Source of the DNA: Symsagittifera roscoffensis
Lineage: Eukaryota > Xenacoelomorpha > Acoela > Convolutidae
DNA length: 64,000 nt
Assembly (NCBI RefSeq): GCF_963678635.1
Contig: NC_087066.1
Location: 642,201-706,200 of the forward strand
Direction: 5' to 3'
Shown: positions 31,130 through 43,100 of the stretch, piece by piece
How positions within the stretch are numbered: position 1 is the stretch's first letter
How the letters are laid out: each line of letters starts with the position of its first letter
Notes under the pieces: model-generated
What the model was told of the DNA's origin: nothing
The model's input: only the letters and a program-made list of their open reading frames with translations
Databases searched by the model: none
Made by a program: the position numbers and the translations under genes

Positions 31130-31363
31130 AATTAGAAAGATTTTTGTATCGTGTCCCTTGTTGTTAAGCTAAACTTAGCAAGATCCTAAGTAGGGGGTCT
31201 TCTGCTTTTTGGGTGGAAAATTTCTTTCGTTTACAAAATCCTAGGATAGGGGTCCTCCAAAAAAATAAGGACCCCTTTCCTAGGATTTTGCTTTACGTGA
31301 GGACCCCCCCCCCCTTAGGAAGGACCCCCCCCCTTAGGATCCGGGACACGATACAATACTACT
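31130..31363 (-). repeat. Polinton right terminal inverted repeat
   Basis: Reverse complement of 13094-13332 with minor differences. It contains its own internal inverted repeat (ttgtatcgtgtccc at 31144-31157 with gggacacgatacaa at 31343-31356). It ends in ACTACT directly before the target duplication. Confidence 0.9.
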
Positions 31364-31369
31364 TAAACC
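31364..31369. repeat. Target-site duplication of the Polinton, right
   Basis: taaacc, identical to 13088-13093. Confidence 0.95.
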
Positions 31370-33017
31370 AGTCGAAAAAGCTCAATTAAGAACTTATAAA
31401 TTGTTTGAGCGCGGTAAACATTTGGCCTAACCCGACAAATTAACAAAATTTACTCAACCAAACCTACCTACCAGACCTAAAAAATAACACGAAAAAATAC
31501 CATAGAAAATGAAGTTTTTCTCTGCAAAAGATATAATGTCACAACGACCAGAAACATAAAATGCGGTGAAACTCGATGAGATAAAAATACCGTGAAACAT
31601 TTTTCCTTGTTTCGAACGACCAAGTAATCAGACTATTATAAAACAAAGTGAAGTCAAACCAATACCTTAATCGGAAGAAACAAAAATCAACACAAAAAAA
31701 ACAAGATGTTGTTGAAGACATCAATTTAACCTGAAAACTTTAAAAAACATATACATACAAAACATGAAAAACTTTTGAACTTGAATACCCCATCAAGTAT
31801 AAAACAATAAAAATTTATATAAAATCCCTCAAAAACAATTTTATGACCAAAAACACCAAAAATTATCAGAAAATGAGCTCATGTTTTTCGAATTGAAAAG
31901 GTGGTAGCAATAAAAAACAAGCATCCGATACAGAAAATCACTCTAAGAAGTTGATTATCACCATACACAAATGTTTTCAATCAAACACCAACGTGTTATA
32001 CGCAAATGAAACTTGAACAAACGTTTAAAAAGATAGTAACCCAACAAAAAGTTTTAAATTACGGATTTCACAAATGTACACACCACTATGACCAGTTCTG
32101 CCATCTAAATGTTCTCAAATGGTCTCAGGCAGATATACAATATTGTTGTTAAAATTATCATTCAAAATAAAGTTAGGTGATAATTAAAGTAGTCACTTCG
32201 AAGACAAAACCCTCACAAACAAGGAAACTCTGTGTTTAACCCTGAATCACGCTTTGAATTATCAATTTTTGTTTTGTTATCAAAACGTACTATTGAAAAA
32301 ACATTGAATACAATCCAACGACTTGAATAAAACTTTGAAACAATTGAAAAAAATAATAATATATAAAAAATAAAAAACAAAAAATAATCATTTTGTAAGG
32401 ACTTTGATTAGAGGTAGAAAATAGCGCACTCGGTATAAAACTGCCTGAAGAAACAGTAGATTAGCATATGAAGGAATTGCACTGGAATGACAAAAGAGTT
32501 TAACCAGGAGAGTTTTGGTATCGAAGTCTTCGTTAGTTATCATTCTGTTTCTTTTCATTCTTCTGCCTGCTTGATCCTCTTGAACGGGGTCACCTACCTG
32601 CTCCTGCTTAATCGAATCCGGGCGATGGATTATGAGTTCTATCTTCTTTTTTTTTTGGGGGGGGGGGGGGTGGGGAGAAATAGTTCAGAGTAGGTTGAGT
32701 GGCCGAAGACGATTGCTCCCGCGCCTCATCCTCCGCTGTCTTGTCTGAGTGGCAAAGAGGATTGCCAAAAAACTTCGTTGGCTTCTTAATACGAGCTGAG
32801 GCCCAAGTTGTTTTTGAATTATCCGGAGCTGGAGTGAGATTCGGAGTGGCCACTGCGGCCTCACCTTTGCCGGACTATTCACTGGGGTGAGCCACAGACG
32901 GATATGAGGCAGAAACTTGTTCGCATAAAAAAGAGAGAATTGCAAAAATTAGTTCTCTGACAAAACTAATAAATAAATAATTAGGGACAAAAAATTTTTC
33001 CGGATTGTCTTGAGTTA
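31370..33017. other. AT-rich flank right of the Polinton
   Basis: No gene is recognised. It contains a short poly-G run near 32657-32672 and a slightly more GC-rich patch at 32580-32890 whose open frames on both strands have no family resemblance. The rest is A-rich. Confidence 0.4.
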
Positions 33018-33602
33018 GCCATATTTAAGCCAGTTCATAAAAGTGGAAAGTAGAAACATCCAGACAACTGTAGGCCAACATCTCTTTTACCAGTTTTCAG
33101 CAAAGTTTTTGGAAAACTACTCCACGAACGCATTATTGATTTCTTAGAATAACTTCATTTTTTGACCAAAAACCAATTCGGGCTCAGGCCTAAATTGTCA
33201 ACATTAGATGTTTTGATAAACGCCATGGAAGACACTCAAAATGAGTGCGAAGTGAAACCCAAGGTAACACATGTATCTTTCATAGATATCAAAAAAGGGT
33301 TTGATACTGGTTCGCACGATACACTACTAGATAAAGCTGAAAAATGCGGCCTCATTTAGGCATTGTTGAAATCACAACTGACACAAAGATCACAAATAGT
33401 CAAATTAGGCTCTAAATTGTCAACATTGAAAACTTTTCACTGTGGAGTTGCTCAGGGTTCAGTACTCGTGCAACTAGTGATCATTTATCAGATAAATGGT
33501 TTGCCAACCATTACAAGCTCAGTGAACACCAGTACAATTTTGCTTCACTGCTTTGTCATCAGTAATCACCAATATTCTTATTCGCTGATTATACAGCAGT
33601 AA
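33018..33602 (+). pseudogene. Non-LTR (LINE) reverse transcriptase fragment
   Basis: One frame, interrupted by in-frame stops at about 33051, 33148 and 33357, reads as the N-terminal half of a Jockey/CR1-type reverse transcriptase. It has a FKPVHKSGK start, NCRPTSLLPVFSKVFGKLLHERI, NQFGLRPKLST, HVSFIDIKKGFDT (degenerate motif A) and CGVAQGSVL. The catalytic YADD-type region is missing and the ends decay into unrelated sequence. It is a dead, truncated copy. Confidence 0.8.
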
Positions 33603-35151
33603 AGCAAGAAGAAAAAGCTTACACGAACACAATGAGGGCTTATCAAAAATAAGGATTCGGTTGAAAATCAGTAAACTATTTCAGTACCTTGACAAAAAAT
33701 TAGCTTAAATAATAATAGGAAAGTAATCACAATAGAAAAACGCTTCTATACTAAAAATCTGAGCTTTCACATGGACGCAAAATTGGATTTCGAATTTCAT
33801 ATTGACTTTTTCGTCAAAAATGAATAGTTTTTGTGGGTTGCTCTACTGCTTAAGTGACCTACTAACAACAGCACAACTAATTAAAACAAATTCTGCCAAT
33901 ACTGCACCATGGAGTTATAGTGTACGGCACAGTAAAAAAAACACCAAAACATAACTCAAATTTTACCTTACAGTTGAAACTCCTTAGTACTTTTTCGTTG
34001 AAATTGTGCTCAATCAAAGGCATCACTTGACTAGGCCTATAGGCCCTTTTGACCTCCTTGCAAATCAAAATTATTTAATGTAAGAAAAATTTATTAAATA
34101 ATCTCTGATTTGAAAAAAAAAAATTTTTTTTTTGTTATTTTCACTCAATCACTTGTCTATGACTAAGACTATACTAATATTTCATGAACTCTGACAAGGT
34201 CAACTGGTGATCACAATCTTGGTAAATAACTTACTGGTACTTTTCTCAAGTCCCAGTTAAACCTTTGCGACCTCAGTGTGTCTAGTCAATTATGTTCACT
34301 TTCTCAGCTCTTTGTTCATCAATAACTTTCTCCTCTCTATCCTCAGTGGAAACCTTAGATCGAAATACAGCGTATAACCAACCCTCTTAATCAATAATGC
34401 TCTCGATTTTTACCTTACCATAAAGAGAAAGTCCTTTAACTGTTTAGTTTTTGTCACTTTGATCGCACTCTAAAAAAAAACAAGACCATGCGATGTATCA
34501 ATCATCCTGCAAAAAAATTGTTGAGACGTTTAACTCTTCGAGACGACTGTTCAAAAATCTGGCTTAAAATTAAGTTTGGAATATTGTCTCGTTCGCAAAA
34601 AATTTATCTTTTGCGTTTTTAAAAGTGAAATCAAATTTAAAATGAAAACCTGAAATCTCAATTTATTTTTTCTTCAATTCTTGCGTTTCTAAAGATTTGC
34701 AGTTTTTTGCACAGCTTTTCGCACAACTCAAAATAGTTTCAAGTCTAGATCGCGGTTTATATTCCGACTGTTTCTATTGAGTTTTGAGATTGTTTTCGAA
34801 AATTTGCTTCATTTTTTTTTGTTTTTTTTTGCTGCTTGATTAGTGCGTATCGATTACAAATTTTGATAACAAAACTTATCCGCCTTGGAAAACAAAACAC
34901 TTTTTTTGATCTGGCTTAAAATTGTAGAGGGAGAAAATAATTCTAATTCAATTTGAGAGGGTTGAGAACATTCAATCGAATATATCAAGTTGGTTTACTG
35001 CAAAATGGAATAAAAAGTATTAATTGTTGAAAAGTTAATACATAGAAACAGTCAATGTTTTCTTTTTTTTTTTCATATAAAACAATAATCTGTAACCAGT
35101 CGCAGAGTTTTATGTCACTCTTTCTTCTTCTTTTTTATAGATGCAACTTCA
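33603..35151. other. AT-rich intergenic DNA
   Basis: No gene, RNA or mobile element recognised. Poly-A/T runs occur near 34115-34135 and 34810-34832. Confidence 0.4.
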
Positions 35152-35916
35152 CTACTCAGCAGTGGCTTCCTCTCCCCCTCTCTCTCCCTCTGGTCCTTTA
35201 TCATCCAACACTCCTCCTTCCCCTCCAACTTCCACTTCAGCCTTTGCATCTTTACTCTCTTCTTCCTCTTCTGCTGCTGCTGCTGCCACTGCTGCTTCCT
35301 CAGGAATATCCGTCTTCTTTTCCCCACACTCTCCACCTTCTCCCTCCCCCACTGCTGGCTCAACTTCCTCCCCTCCCTGTGGTGAGTGGGACTGCTTGTC
35401 TATTGAGGCTTCCTTGTCCACTAAATTCTCCGACGGTGTCTGTTTATCTGCTGCCTCCCCTTCTGCGTTCTCTAATGACACTTCACCCCCCTCCCCCTCC
35501 CCCTCCACCTCCCCTTCTCCATCCTCCTCCCCCTCTAACTTAATCTGTCCACCAGCCTCCTGTGAATTATCTGTCGTCTGATCCCCCACACTACCGTCCC
35601 CTTCCTTCTCTTCTGTCCCTTTCGCCTTCTCCTTATCGTCCCCCTCATTTACTGTCCTGTCCACTTTCGCCTCCGCTACTCCTCCCCCCTTCATGCTACC
35701 CTGCACTCCTCCTTTCTTGTCCCGCCCCCCTGTCGTGCTCTTCCCCCCACTACTCTGCCTCTGCTTACTGTCTGATCCCCCCACTGCAGCCCTTGCTGTG
35801 GCCCCTCCCCTTGCCGGTGCTACCACTGGTGTCCTACTGCCAGGTGTTGTCTTCTTCGGATTCCCTCCCACGCCACTTCCCGACTGGACAGGACGCCCAT
35901 CTAAAACAACACTCAT
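35152..35916 (-). CDS. Acidic low-complexity hypothetical protein or exon
   Basis: A 254-residue frame from the ATG at 35916. The N terminus (SVVLDGRPVQSGSGVGGNPKK) is moderately complex. The body is dominated by E, G, K and A, with stretches such as EEAAVAAAAAEEEEESKDA near the end. The plus strand here is a strikingly pyrimidine-rich, GC-richer block unlike its AT-rich neighbours. It could be a coding exon of a host gene, or a polypurine/polypyrimidine low-complexity tract in which all frames are open. No domain identifies it, and no neighbouring exons were found. Confidence 0.35.
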   Translation of the reverse strand: MSVVLDGRPVQSGSGVGGNPKKTTPGSRTPVVAPARGGATARAAVGGSDSKQRQSSGGKSTTGGRDKKGGVQGSMKGGGVAEAKVDRTVNEGDDKEKAKGTEEKEGDGSVGDQTTDNSQEAGGQIKLEGEEDGEGEVEGEGEGGEVSLENAEGEAADKQTPSENLVDKEASIDKQSHSPQGGEEVEPAVGEGEGGECGEKKTDIPEEAAVAAAAAEEEEESKDAKAEVEVGGEGGVLDDKGPEGERGGEEATAE

Positions 35917-36005
35917 TAAGGCACACCAGAGACTTTTAAATTGTACAGAGAATCTGCTAGTCAAAGAATATAACACAATTTTGAAAATTTGAGTTAACTG
36001 AGTCT

Positions 36006-36335
36006 GAGGGCGGATCTAGGACTTTCTCGATGGGGGGGGGGGGGATTTTCAAAAAAGTTTTCGAAATTTATGACGGCTTTTTTTTAGGTCGAGCAAATAG
36101 ATTTTTCGAGCTCTCCCAAAGCACTAAAAAGTCCCTGTTTTGGCCAAATTTTCTGCATTGCAGGCAAAATTTTGATACAAGCAGGCCAGAAAAAACGTTT
36201 TTAGGCACTTTTTAAATTAATATAAATTGGCACCAAAGGAGCTTTGAGAAAATTTTTAGGGTGCGTCACCAAAAATGGAAATTTCAAAATAGTACAAAGG
36301 GGGACCCTTTGGGTCGGCAGGGGGTCGAATCCATG
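36006..36335 (-). repeat. Dispersed repeat, copy 2 (inverted)
   Basis: Opposite-strand counterpart of 12453-12725. It includes agggcggatctaggactttc at one end, a poly-G run, and gggtcggcagggggtcgaat at the other. The two copies differ by many substitutions and small insertions, so both are old. Confidence 0.65.
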
Positions 36336-36399
36336 AGGAAGAAGACGTCCGTCCCCGCTCCCTCCCCCCCCCCCCCCAATATCCGCCCTGCTTACAATT

Positions 36400-38033
36400 C
36401 CGTACACCAAAATTGCTTATCATACATCAAATGTATGAAAAAATGCTAATCATACAATTTTCATACAATTTCACAAAATCAATGAAAAAGGATTTGAACT
36501 AGTTTGCGGCTATTTGAACCAAACAAAACAGTCTAGTGATGGAAAAAACTAAACTTTTTTTTGGAAAAAATAGTTATCATACAATTTCCGTATATGAAAA
36601 TTGTATGACTAGCATTTTTTGATGGCGACAACAAAAAATTTTCCATGTAATATTGAATGTGCCCCAAAATTTTTTTTTGTTTTTTTTCAACAGCAAATCG
36701 AATTTTGTACGCAAGCAAACATTTTCCAATAACGTAGTCCTGGATACACGAAAATTGGATTTTTTCAGTTTCTCTGGATAATTTTTTTCAAGTAGGTTAA
36801 AAACTCCTATATGTTTTGTATGGCATGCTTATCTATGCCTTGATCAATGTCTGATAGTTTGAAAATTCCTATTTGAAAAAAAATCATTTTTGAAAATTTT
36901 TGCTAAAATTTAAAAGTTTGATGCTTTCAGTACATGATTTGTGAAGAGATTTCTTATTCCCTTCAGGTCGTTTCCAATGCATTGTAAATGCCAGACGATT
37001 AACTCTTTAGTGACACTAGTTTTGAGTAAACCTTGGTTTTAGTCACTTGTGTTCGGTCACAAACACATCCCAAAAGTTTTGAGAAAACGTTCTTTAAATC
37101 AAGTTTTTTTCAATAAACCTTATAAATTCGAATTGATTTGAAACTTTAAAAACATTTTTGTCAATTTTCGCAGTAACCAATATCTACAAAAAGCACAAAA
37201 TTTAAGCTTTTTAGAGGCAACTTCGAAGACAAAATGGACAAACTAAATGGATTATAATCAATTACAATCGATTATAATACATTTTTGTGCAAAACTCATG
37301 AGTTAGAAATTGGAATAAAAATCATGAATTATAATCAATTATAACTTATTATAAAGGTATCAGAAAACGAACAACTAAATAATCGATTATAATCGATTAA
37401 AATGGATTATTATTAATTATAATTTGTTTTAAAAAGAGAGATTATAATCGATTATTAATCAATTAAAATCAATTGATTCTCTATTTTAGTAAGGTTGAGA
37501 CTAAAACTGTAATATACTAGATTATTAACGCTTGAAACTGGATGCGGGTATGAAAAAATGCTTGTCCTACAATTTCCATAAATGAAAAAATGCTTATATT
37601 AGAATTTTCCTAAAATTTTCTGTATTAATGGAATTGCTCGAAATTATATTATATGATATAATCATATTATATTATAATCATATATGAAAATTTTATGATA
37701 AGTATTTTTGGTCATCCGGAGAATCATGTCTTAAATTCTCTGTTTTTCAGATACAGACTTCAAGGTCAGGCATACCTAACAAAAGAATCACAGCGTAGCA
37801 AAATAGCTTTCAAAAGTTGAGTTTAAAAAGTTTTTCGAAGATGTGGGAGAAGAGGGAAGTAAAGCTAGAATTAGAGGTAACGGCTATTATGAGAAAGTTT
37901 CAAATACAACCAACTTCTTAATCGAAGACGTAGAAACCACAGAGCATGACGAGTGAACTTAATGCAATAAAAACATCGTGCCACAACGTACGAGTTAGAG
38001 CTTTAAATGACAAAATAAGATTTGATTTTTGGC
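36400..38033. other. AT-rich DNA with palindromic repeat clusters, left flank of the LTR element
   Basis: Contains short motifs of the ttatcatacaatttcat family at 36410-36620 and 37545-37710. A cluster of ATCGATTATAAT/AATTATAATTGATT-type palindromes occupies 37240-37480. No gene is supported. Confidence 0.45.
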
Positions 38034-38037
38034 GATG
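38034..38037. repeat. Target-site duplication of the LTR element, left
   Basis: gatg, repeated at 56946-56949. Four base pairs is typical of some Gypsy and errantivirus integrases. Confidence 0.85.
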
Positions 38038-38447
38038 TGGAACCTGATCTAAACTATATTTTATGATTGGATAAATTAAATGTTTTACCAATGTAAAGTA
38101 TTTAATATTAACCAATCATGATCCATCTAACTAACAACCCACTTATTTGTAAGTGCTGAAGTTACTTGTAATTTCAGCACCAGAGAGATTTGAATTTAAC
38201 TTAGAAATTAGTTGGACTCTCCCGAGCACTTCAGCAGCCGCAATAAACCAGTATACCCTAGATCTATTGAGCCTAGCAGAGACTAGTTAAACAACCTGAG
38301 ACTAGATAGTATAAGAGTAAGATTAGGATCGGTATTAGACTAAGAAGTTGCACGAATCTATCCGGCCGAAAATAAGATAGCGTGACGAGCAGACGGTGTA
38401 CCCTATCCGAAATTACTCTATGAGTTATACACTCCAGTCCTAACTCA
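38038..38447 (+). repeat. 5' LTR
   Basis: Starts TGGAACC and ends CTAACTCA (TG...CA), 410 bp. It contains AATAAA at 38242-38247, a candidate polyadenylation signal, and AT-rich sequence upstream that could serve as core promoter. No difference from the 3' copy was found on reading. Confidence 0.95.
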
Positions 38448-38449
38448 TC

Positions 38450-38459
38450 TGGTGCGACC
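38450..38459 (+). promoter_or_regulatory. Primer-binding site
   Basis: tggtgcgacc lies two bases after the LTR end, the normal place for a tRNA 3'-end complement that primes minus-strand DNA synthesis. The older copy has the same ten bases at 57376-57385, also two bases after its LTR end. I do not assign the tRNA. Confidence 0.75.
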
Positions 38460-39698
38460 ATAAGTCTCGAACAAGACCTTACTAGATTAGAATTAACCAA
38501 AATTAGATTAGAAATTAGACAAAAACATTTACAAAATGTTATACGACAATAATTTAATTGAAATGTCTCTCCGACTCAATAGATCCGAGCCAATATTCCG
38601 AACCATAATAGAACTACCCGGAATTGGAAGAAGACATCGAACCAAAGACGACATACGACAAAGTAGAAACTTGCCGTATAGTTATATGATAGTTCGGCAA
38701 AAGCCAGAACAAACTTTTATATTTCGAATACTACTTGCAATGAATTTAGATTTCCATTTGCAAACATAAAACCTTGAAGTAAATCTTCAAAATCATTTCA
38801 GGCGCTAAACAAATTAATATTATACAATAACGATTGATAAAAAGATCTAAGATCGTTTTCCTAAAATTCTGCAGTATTATACAAAACATGTTTGAAAAAT
38901 ATTTATTGGAAAATAAAAATAAAAATTAGTAGCATGACAATAAATGGTTAGTAATCATAAATCATCCTGTTGTTCCAGCTTCATCACCTAAAACATAACA
39001 ACAATCATAAACTCACTAATATCATCAAAACACTAAATCTTTCCTTTACACAAATTTAAAACTTTATTAAAACTTAAAGTCACTTAATTTAAAATCAGAT
39101 CATCAAGGCTTATCCTTGGATCTTAAATCATTTTCTACTTAATTAAATTTTAAATTTGATCATCAAGGCTTATCCTTGGATCAAACAGAACAACTTTGTT
39201 CTCCCCCACCCACTTAATTAGTGTCTAACGACCTCAAACGTCGATTCACTACCCAACCCTTTCTAAAGACCCAAGACTAATAGAAATTTTTAAACAAAAC
39301 TAATCATTCAAATTAGGATAAACAGTGAAGAACTTCGGTTATTCATCCTTCACTTGACCCCTCCTCTTACCAGACCCAGGATAAATCTTAGACTTAGTAA
39401 GTTTAAAATAGTATCTAACGAACTACTCGCGTTCTAATTATACCTGAACCTTGTGGATCGATTTACTATTCTCCAACCCTTGAACACAATCATTACCCCT
39501 AAGTAAGATTAAGTAAGTTAACACCTTAGCTTATACTAGTCACGAGAAAGTAAAAATCATTCTTCGGAATCGATATACTTTTCTCTCCAACCCTGAACAA
39601 CTAGACCCAGGTTAAGCTAACCAAAAAATCGTAAGAACTAACAGTTTAAGTCAATAGAAATCATTTAACAACCTTTTGCATCCGTCATTCTAAACCTT
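38460..39698 (+). other. Long leader of the LTR element
   Basis: About 1.2 kb between primer-binding site and first sizeable gene. It holds one small ATG frame at 38536-38769 (77 codons, not conserved in the older copy) and a 25-bp direct repeat at 39098-39122 and 39158-39182. Each copy of the repeat forms a CAAGG-CTTAT-CCTTG hairpin. The leader may carry packaging or splicing signals, but that is inferred. Confidence 0.5.
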
Positions 39699-40166
39699 AT
39701 GTCATTTAAAAACCTAGGAAATAAACAAACAATCATTTTACACAATTGTGAAATAGATAACAAAAAATACGACCTTGTAATCACACCTCATACACAAACA
39801 GTTGGATACATTCGAACAAAACGACAAACACTAAAGAGAAAAATAATAACTAAACAAAGACAAATAACACGAAAAAGATTTTCAAAAAATCGAAACGCAT
39901 TTTCAGAATCAGAAACCAACAGTTTAGACGAACTTTACAAACTAAAAGAATCAATAGATAAAAATTACCCACAACACGATCAATTATATTTTTCTGACTC
40001 AGAAACAACTTCAAATTCATCACAAAGAGGAAAAAGAAGAATAAAAAAACAGTACAAACAAAAACCAGTACATCTATACAATTGGAATCAACCAATTCGA
40101 CACATTAATAATTATATATTAACAGTCATCAAACGAAAAAATGAGCTCAACACACACGCCAGGTGA
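39699..40166 (+). CDS. Small basic ORF ahead of gag
   Basis: A 155-residue protein, rich in K, R and S, ending 26 nt inside gag in another frame. It starts MSFKNLGNKQ and has a basic central region (KRKIITKQRQITRKRF) and a tyrosine/tryptophan-containing C terminus (LYNWNQPIRHI). No family recognised. Remnants of a similar reading frame, including a YNWNQ-like segment, occur in the older copy near 59050-59110. That supports it being a real element gene rather than chance. Confidence 0.6.
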   Translation: MSFKNLGNKQTIILHNCEIDNKKYDLVITPHTQTVGYIRTKRQTLKRKIITKQRQITRKRFSKNRNAFSESETNSLDELYKLKESIDKNYPQHDQLYFSDSETTSNSSQRGKRRIKKQYKQKPVHLYNWNQPIRHINNYILTVIKRKNELNTHAR

Positions 40167-43100
40167 AGAAACTCCAGATGATGATGAAATCTTTCCCTTT
40201 ATAGTAGATGCAGATACTGATAGAGGACAACACATATTTTGTCAAAATTTACTCGTAAATTTATTTGAACCCGGAATCAGTCCATGTAAAACAGAGTTCC
40301 CCGATGTAAAAATCAAAAGACAAATCATAGATCACTATCTAAAAGATATATGCAACATAACACAACAGTATGGAATATACTCTATAGAATTCACTTCCCC
40401 AAACCATAATAATACAACATATACTATTCAAACAGACGACCTTGATTTAGAATTTTCAAAAGTTTTTTTAGAATATATAAAAAGCATCCAATACCATAAC
40501 TCACAAAGAGCAAACTCCATTTTCACCAATGAAGTTTTCGCACTAATATATAGTTATATTTCGATATTAGAAAATGAACTCCCATTAACAAATGTCTCAC
40601 CGACAGAAACATCTAAACATTTAAGAGTACGACATGAAATCACACTACTCTCTAGTTATTTAAACATCATTAAAGAAAATTTCACGAAAGACGACGTTTC
40701 ACAACATACCAAACACGATTTACAAAAAATTTTAGCATGGTTCATAATAGATTATTTTACACACAATATTGATTTAATTGCACAAGCAAGAAAAAATTTT
40801 AGACCCCAAAATTCGAACGATGATACCGCTATCACAGAACAATCAGATTATGTTTGGGACCCCGAATGGTCTCACCCCGCATTTATAAGCTTTCCACAAT
40901 CAATCTCAAGTCAAGCAATAGGTACAATATCTTACATAAGAGATTATGTAAGAGTAATACCATTAACAATTGATGCAACACCATTAAACTATAATACATT
41001 TTTACCCGATACACAAAATAATAGTTTAAACTCTACAGTCATACACAATGAAAACCTCAATGGAACTAGGAATCTTACTCAACAAGATATCCAGACACCA
41101 TCACACTTCATAAATGAAGAAATTGTACACACAACAACTACACAACAAAGTATTTCACCAATACGCCCAAATTTAACAACACCAAGAAATACAAATCCTT
41201 CACAAACACAGGTAACCTTACAATCAACCGTTAAACCTTCGGTTGCCCCTAAATATTCATATATGGATTACCAAACATACAAACCCATGACAATACCATC
41301 AAAAACACGCAAAACATTCACTAGAAACAACTTTGCAGACCATAATTATAATTATACACATCCATCAAAAACAAATTATCAACCACAAAGAAATTTTAAT
41401 CAATATACAAAACCTCGAAACTGGGATAACCCAACAGCCCAATATAATTCAAAAAATTTTCAACCAAATCCTCCACAGGATCGCAGTGAAAACTACCCAT
41501 TTTTTCAACAAAATAAAAATAAAAAACAAACATCTTATCAAATGGATTATTTATCCTCAGATGAAGATTTTTTACAACCAGATATATTTGCACCAAATAC
41601 TCAAGAATATCGTAGACAAGGAATACAGAAAACACGTACAAATCATAGAAATTTTTCCCCACAATCAATAGATGCACAATATCAACAACCAATTCAACAA
41701 CAAAATCCAATTAATATACAATCTTTTCAACCAATTCAACAACAAAATCCAATGACTACACACTCGTATCAACCATCACAAATGCAAAATGAAATACCAC
41801 TCCCGTATTATCTTCAACAACATGAAATAACAAGAAACCAACTTTCAAATTTTTCTCAAATGCCAAATGCAGCTGAATCATTACAAATGACAATGAATCC
41901 ATACCTTATGGGTGGATCATCAATAACATCAAATAAACCTTTAATGGTTTTCACAGGAACAGACCCTGAATACTCTGTAGAAGATTATTTAAACGCAGTA
42001 ACAGCAAATTTAATTTTAAATATAGGACCTGAACCAATTAACACGCCACTACATCAAAACTGGATACATCGACGCACAGCGTTGATACAAACAACCTTAG
42101 ATGGCGCAGCCCAAAAATGGTTTTCAGTACTACCTCAAGAAATAAAATCAAACTGGAAAAGATTTACACAAGAATTTTCAAAAATGTTTGACTCCGAAAG
42201 AAACAAACAACAACAAAGAGTTTTATGTAATGAAATTCGCAGATTACCAAACGAAACCATCAAGCAAATAGCAGTAAGAATCGAAACACTAGTTCGAAAA
42301 GCATATTCACTAAATACACACGACTATAAAAACACTAAGATGACAGAAATCTTAATGATGACCTTAACACCACAATTAAGAAAAATAGCAATAAAAAAGA
42401 GAGCATCCCATCCTTCTTCAATTCGAGAACCCGATTTAGATTTTAGAAAACTAGTAGACAAACTAGAACAAGCAGAAATCACGATGAAACTAGAAGAAAC
42501 AGAGAATTTGAAATTACAATACGTTAACAAAATTGAAACGACTCCCACTAATATTAATAATATACAAGAATCAGAAACAGATCTCGTTGAAAAAATCACT
42601 GAAATACTCAATATTTACGAAAAGAACCCGAACTTTAAAGGCAAACCATCTTTCAAAAAATGGTGTAATTATTGCCGACGATACGGACATAGTATTTCCG
42701 AATGTAGACAAAAACAGCAAGATAGTCAAAATAAACCTCAAAAATACAAAGAACCAAATAAATCATTTTATCAATACATGAAAAAAGATCAAAATCTACC
42801 AAACAAAAATGTATACAGCAACAACAGTTCAGGAAAACCACTCCCGAACAATACAAGTTATACAAGAAATCAATCTCCATATAACTCAAGTTATAGAGGA
42901 AGATCACCAGAACGAAGAAACACGTATAATTCATCACAAAATCACTACAATAGACCGAATAGTCGAAATAACTACTCCAGATCAAATTCAAATACACAAC
43001 GATTTGTTTCTAGATCTAATTCCCAATCAAGAAATAACTATTATCCAAACAACCAATCACGAAATTCATCATACAATAGGAATAGAAACTACTCCTATAA

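Larger units (their letters stand above)
13094..31363. mobile_element. Complete Polinton/Maverick, 18,270 bp
   Basis: The element begins AGTAGTATTG at 13094 and ends CAATACTACT at 31363. It is flanked by a perfect 6-bp duplication taaacc at 13088-13093 and 31364-31369. AG...CT ends and 6-bp target duplications are diagnostic of Polintons. Terminal inverted repeats of ~220 bp bound it. All hallmark genes are present and open: protein-primed polymerase B, retroviral-type integrase, A32-like packaging ATPase, adenain-like protease, double-jelly-roll major capsid and penton. It also carries several genes outside the usual set and an internal inverted-repeat cassette. The intact frames and perfect target duplication argue for a recent insertion; virion formation is inferred from gene content only. 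Confidence 0.97.

Noticed and set aside
35055-35992. Several plus-strand P/S/L-rich frames opposite the acidic ORF
   Set aside because: The pyrimidine-rich strand lacks stop codons in all frames, so long frames are expected from composition alone.
37240-37480. A CRISPR-like or replication-origin array at the ATCGATTATAAT cluster
   Set aside because: Spacing and sequence are irregular, there are no constant-length spacers, and the context is eukaryotic.
38536-38769. 77-codon ATG frame just after the 5' LTR as a gene
   Set aside because: No counterpart is visible in the older copy's leader and the translation has no recognisable features; more likely an upstream open frame in an untranslated leader.
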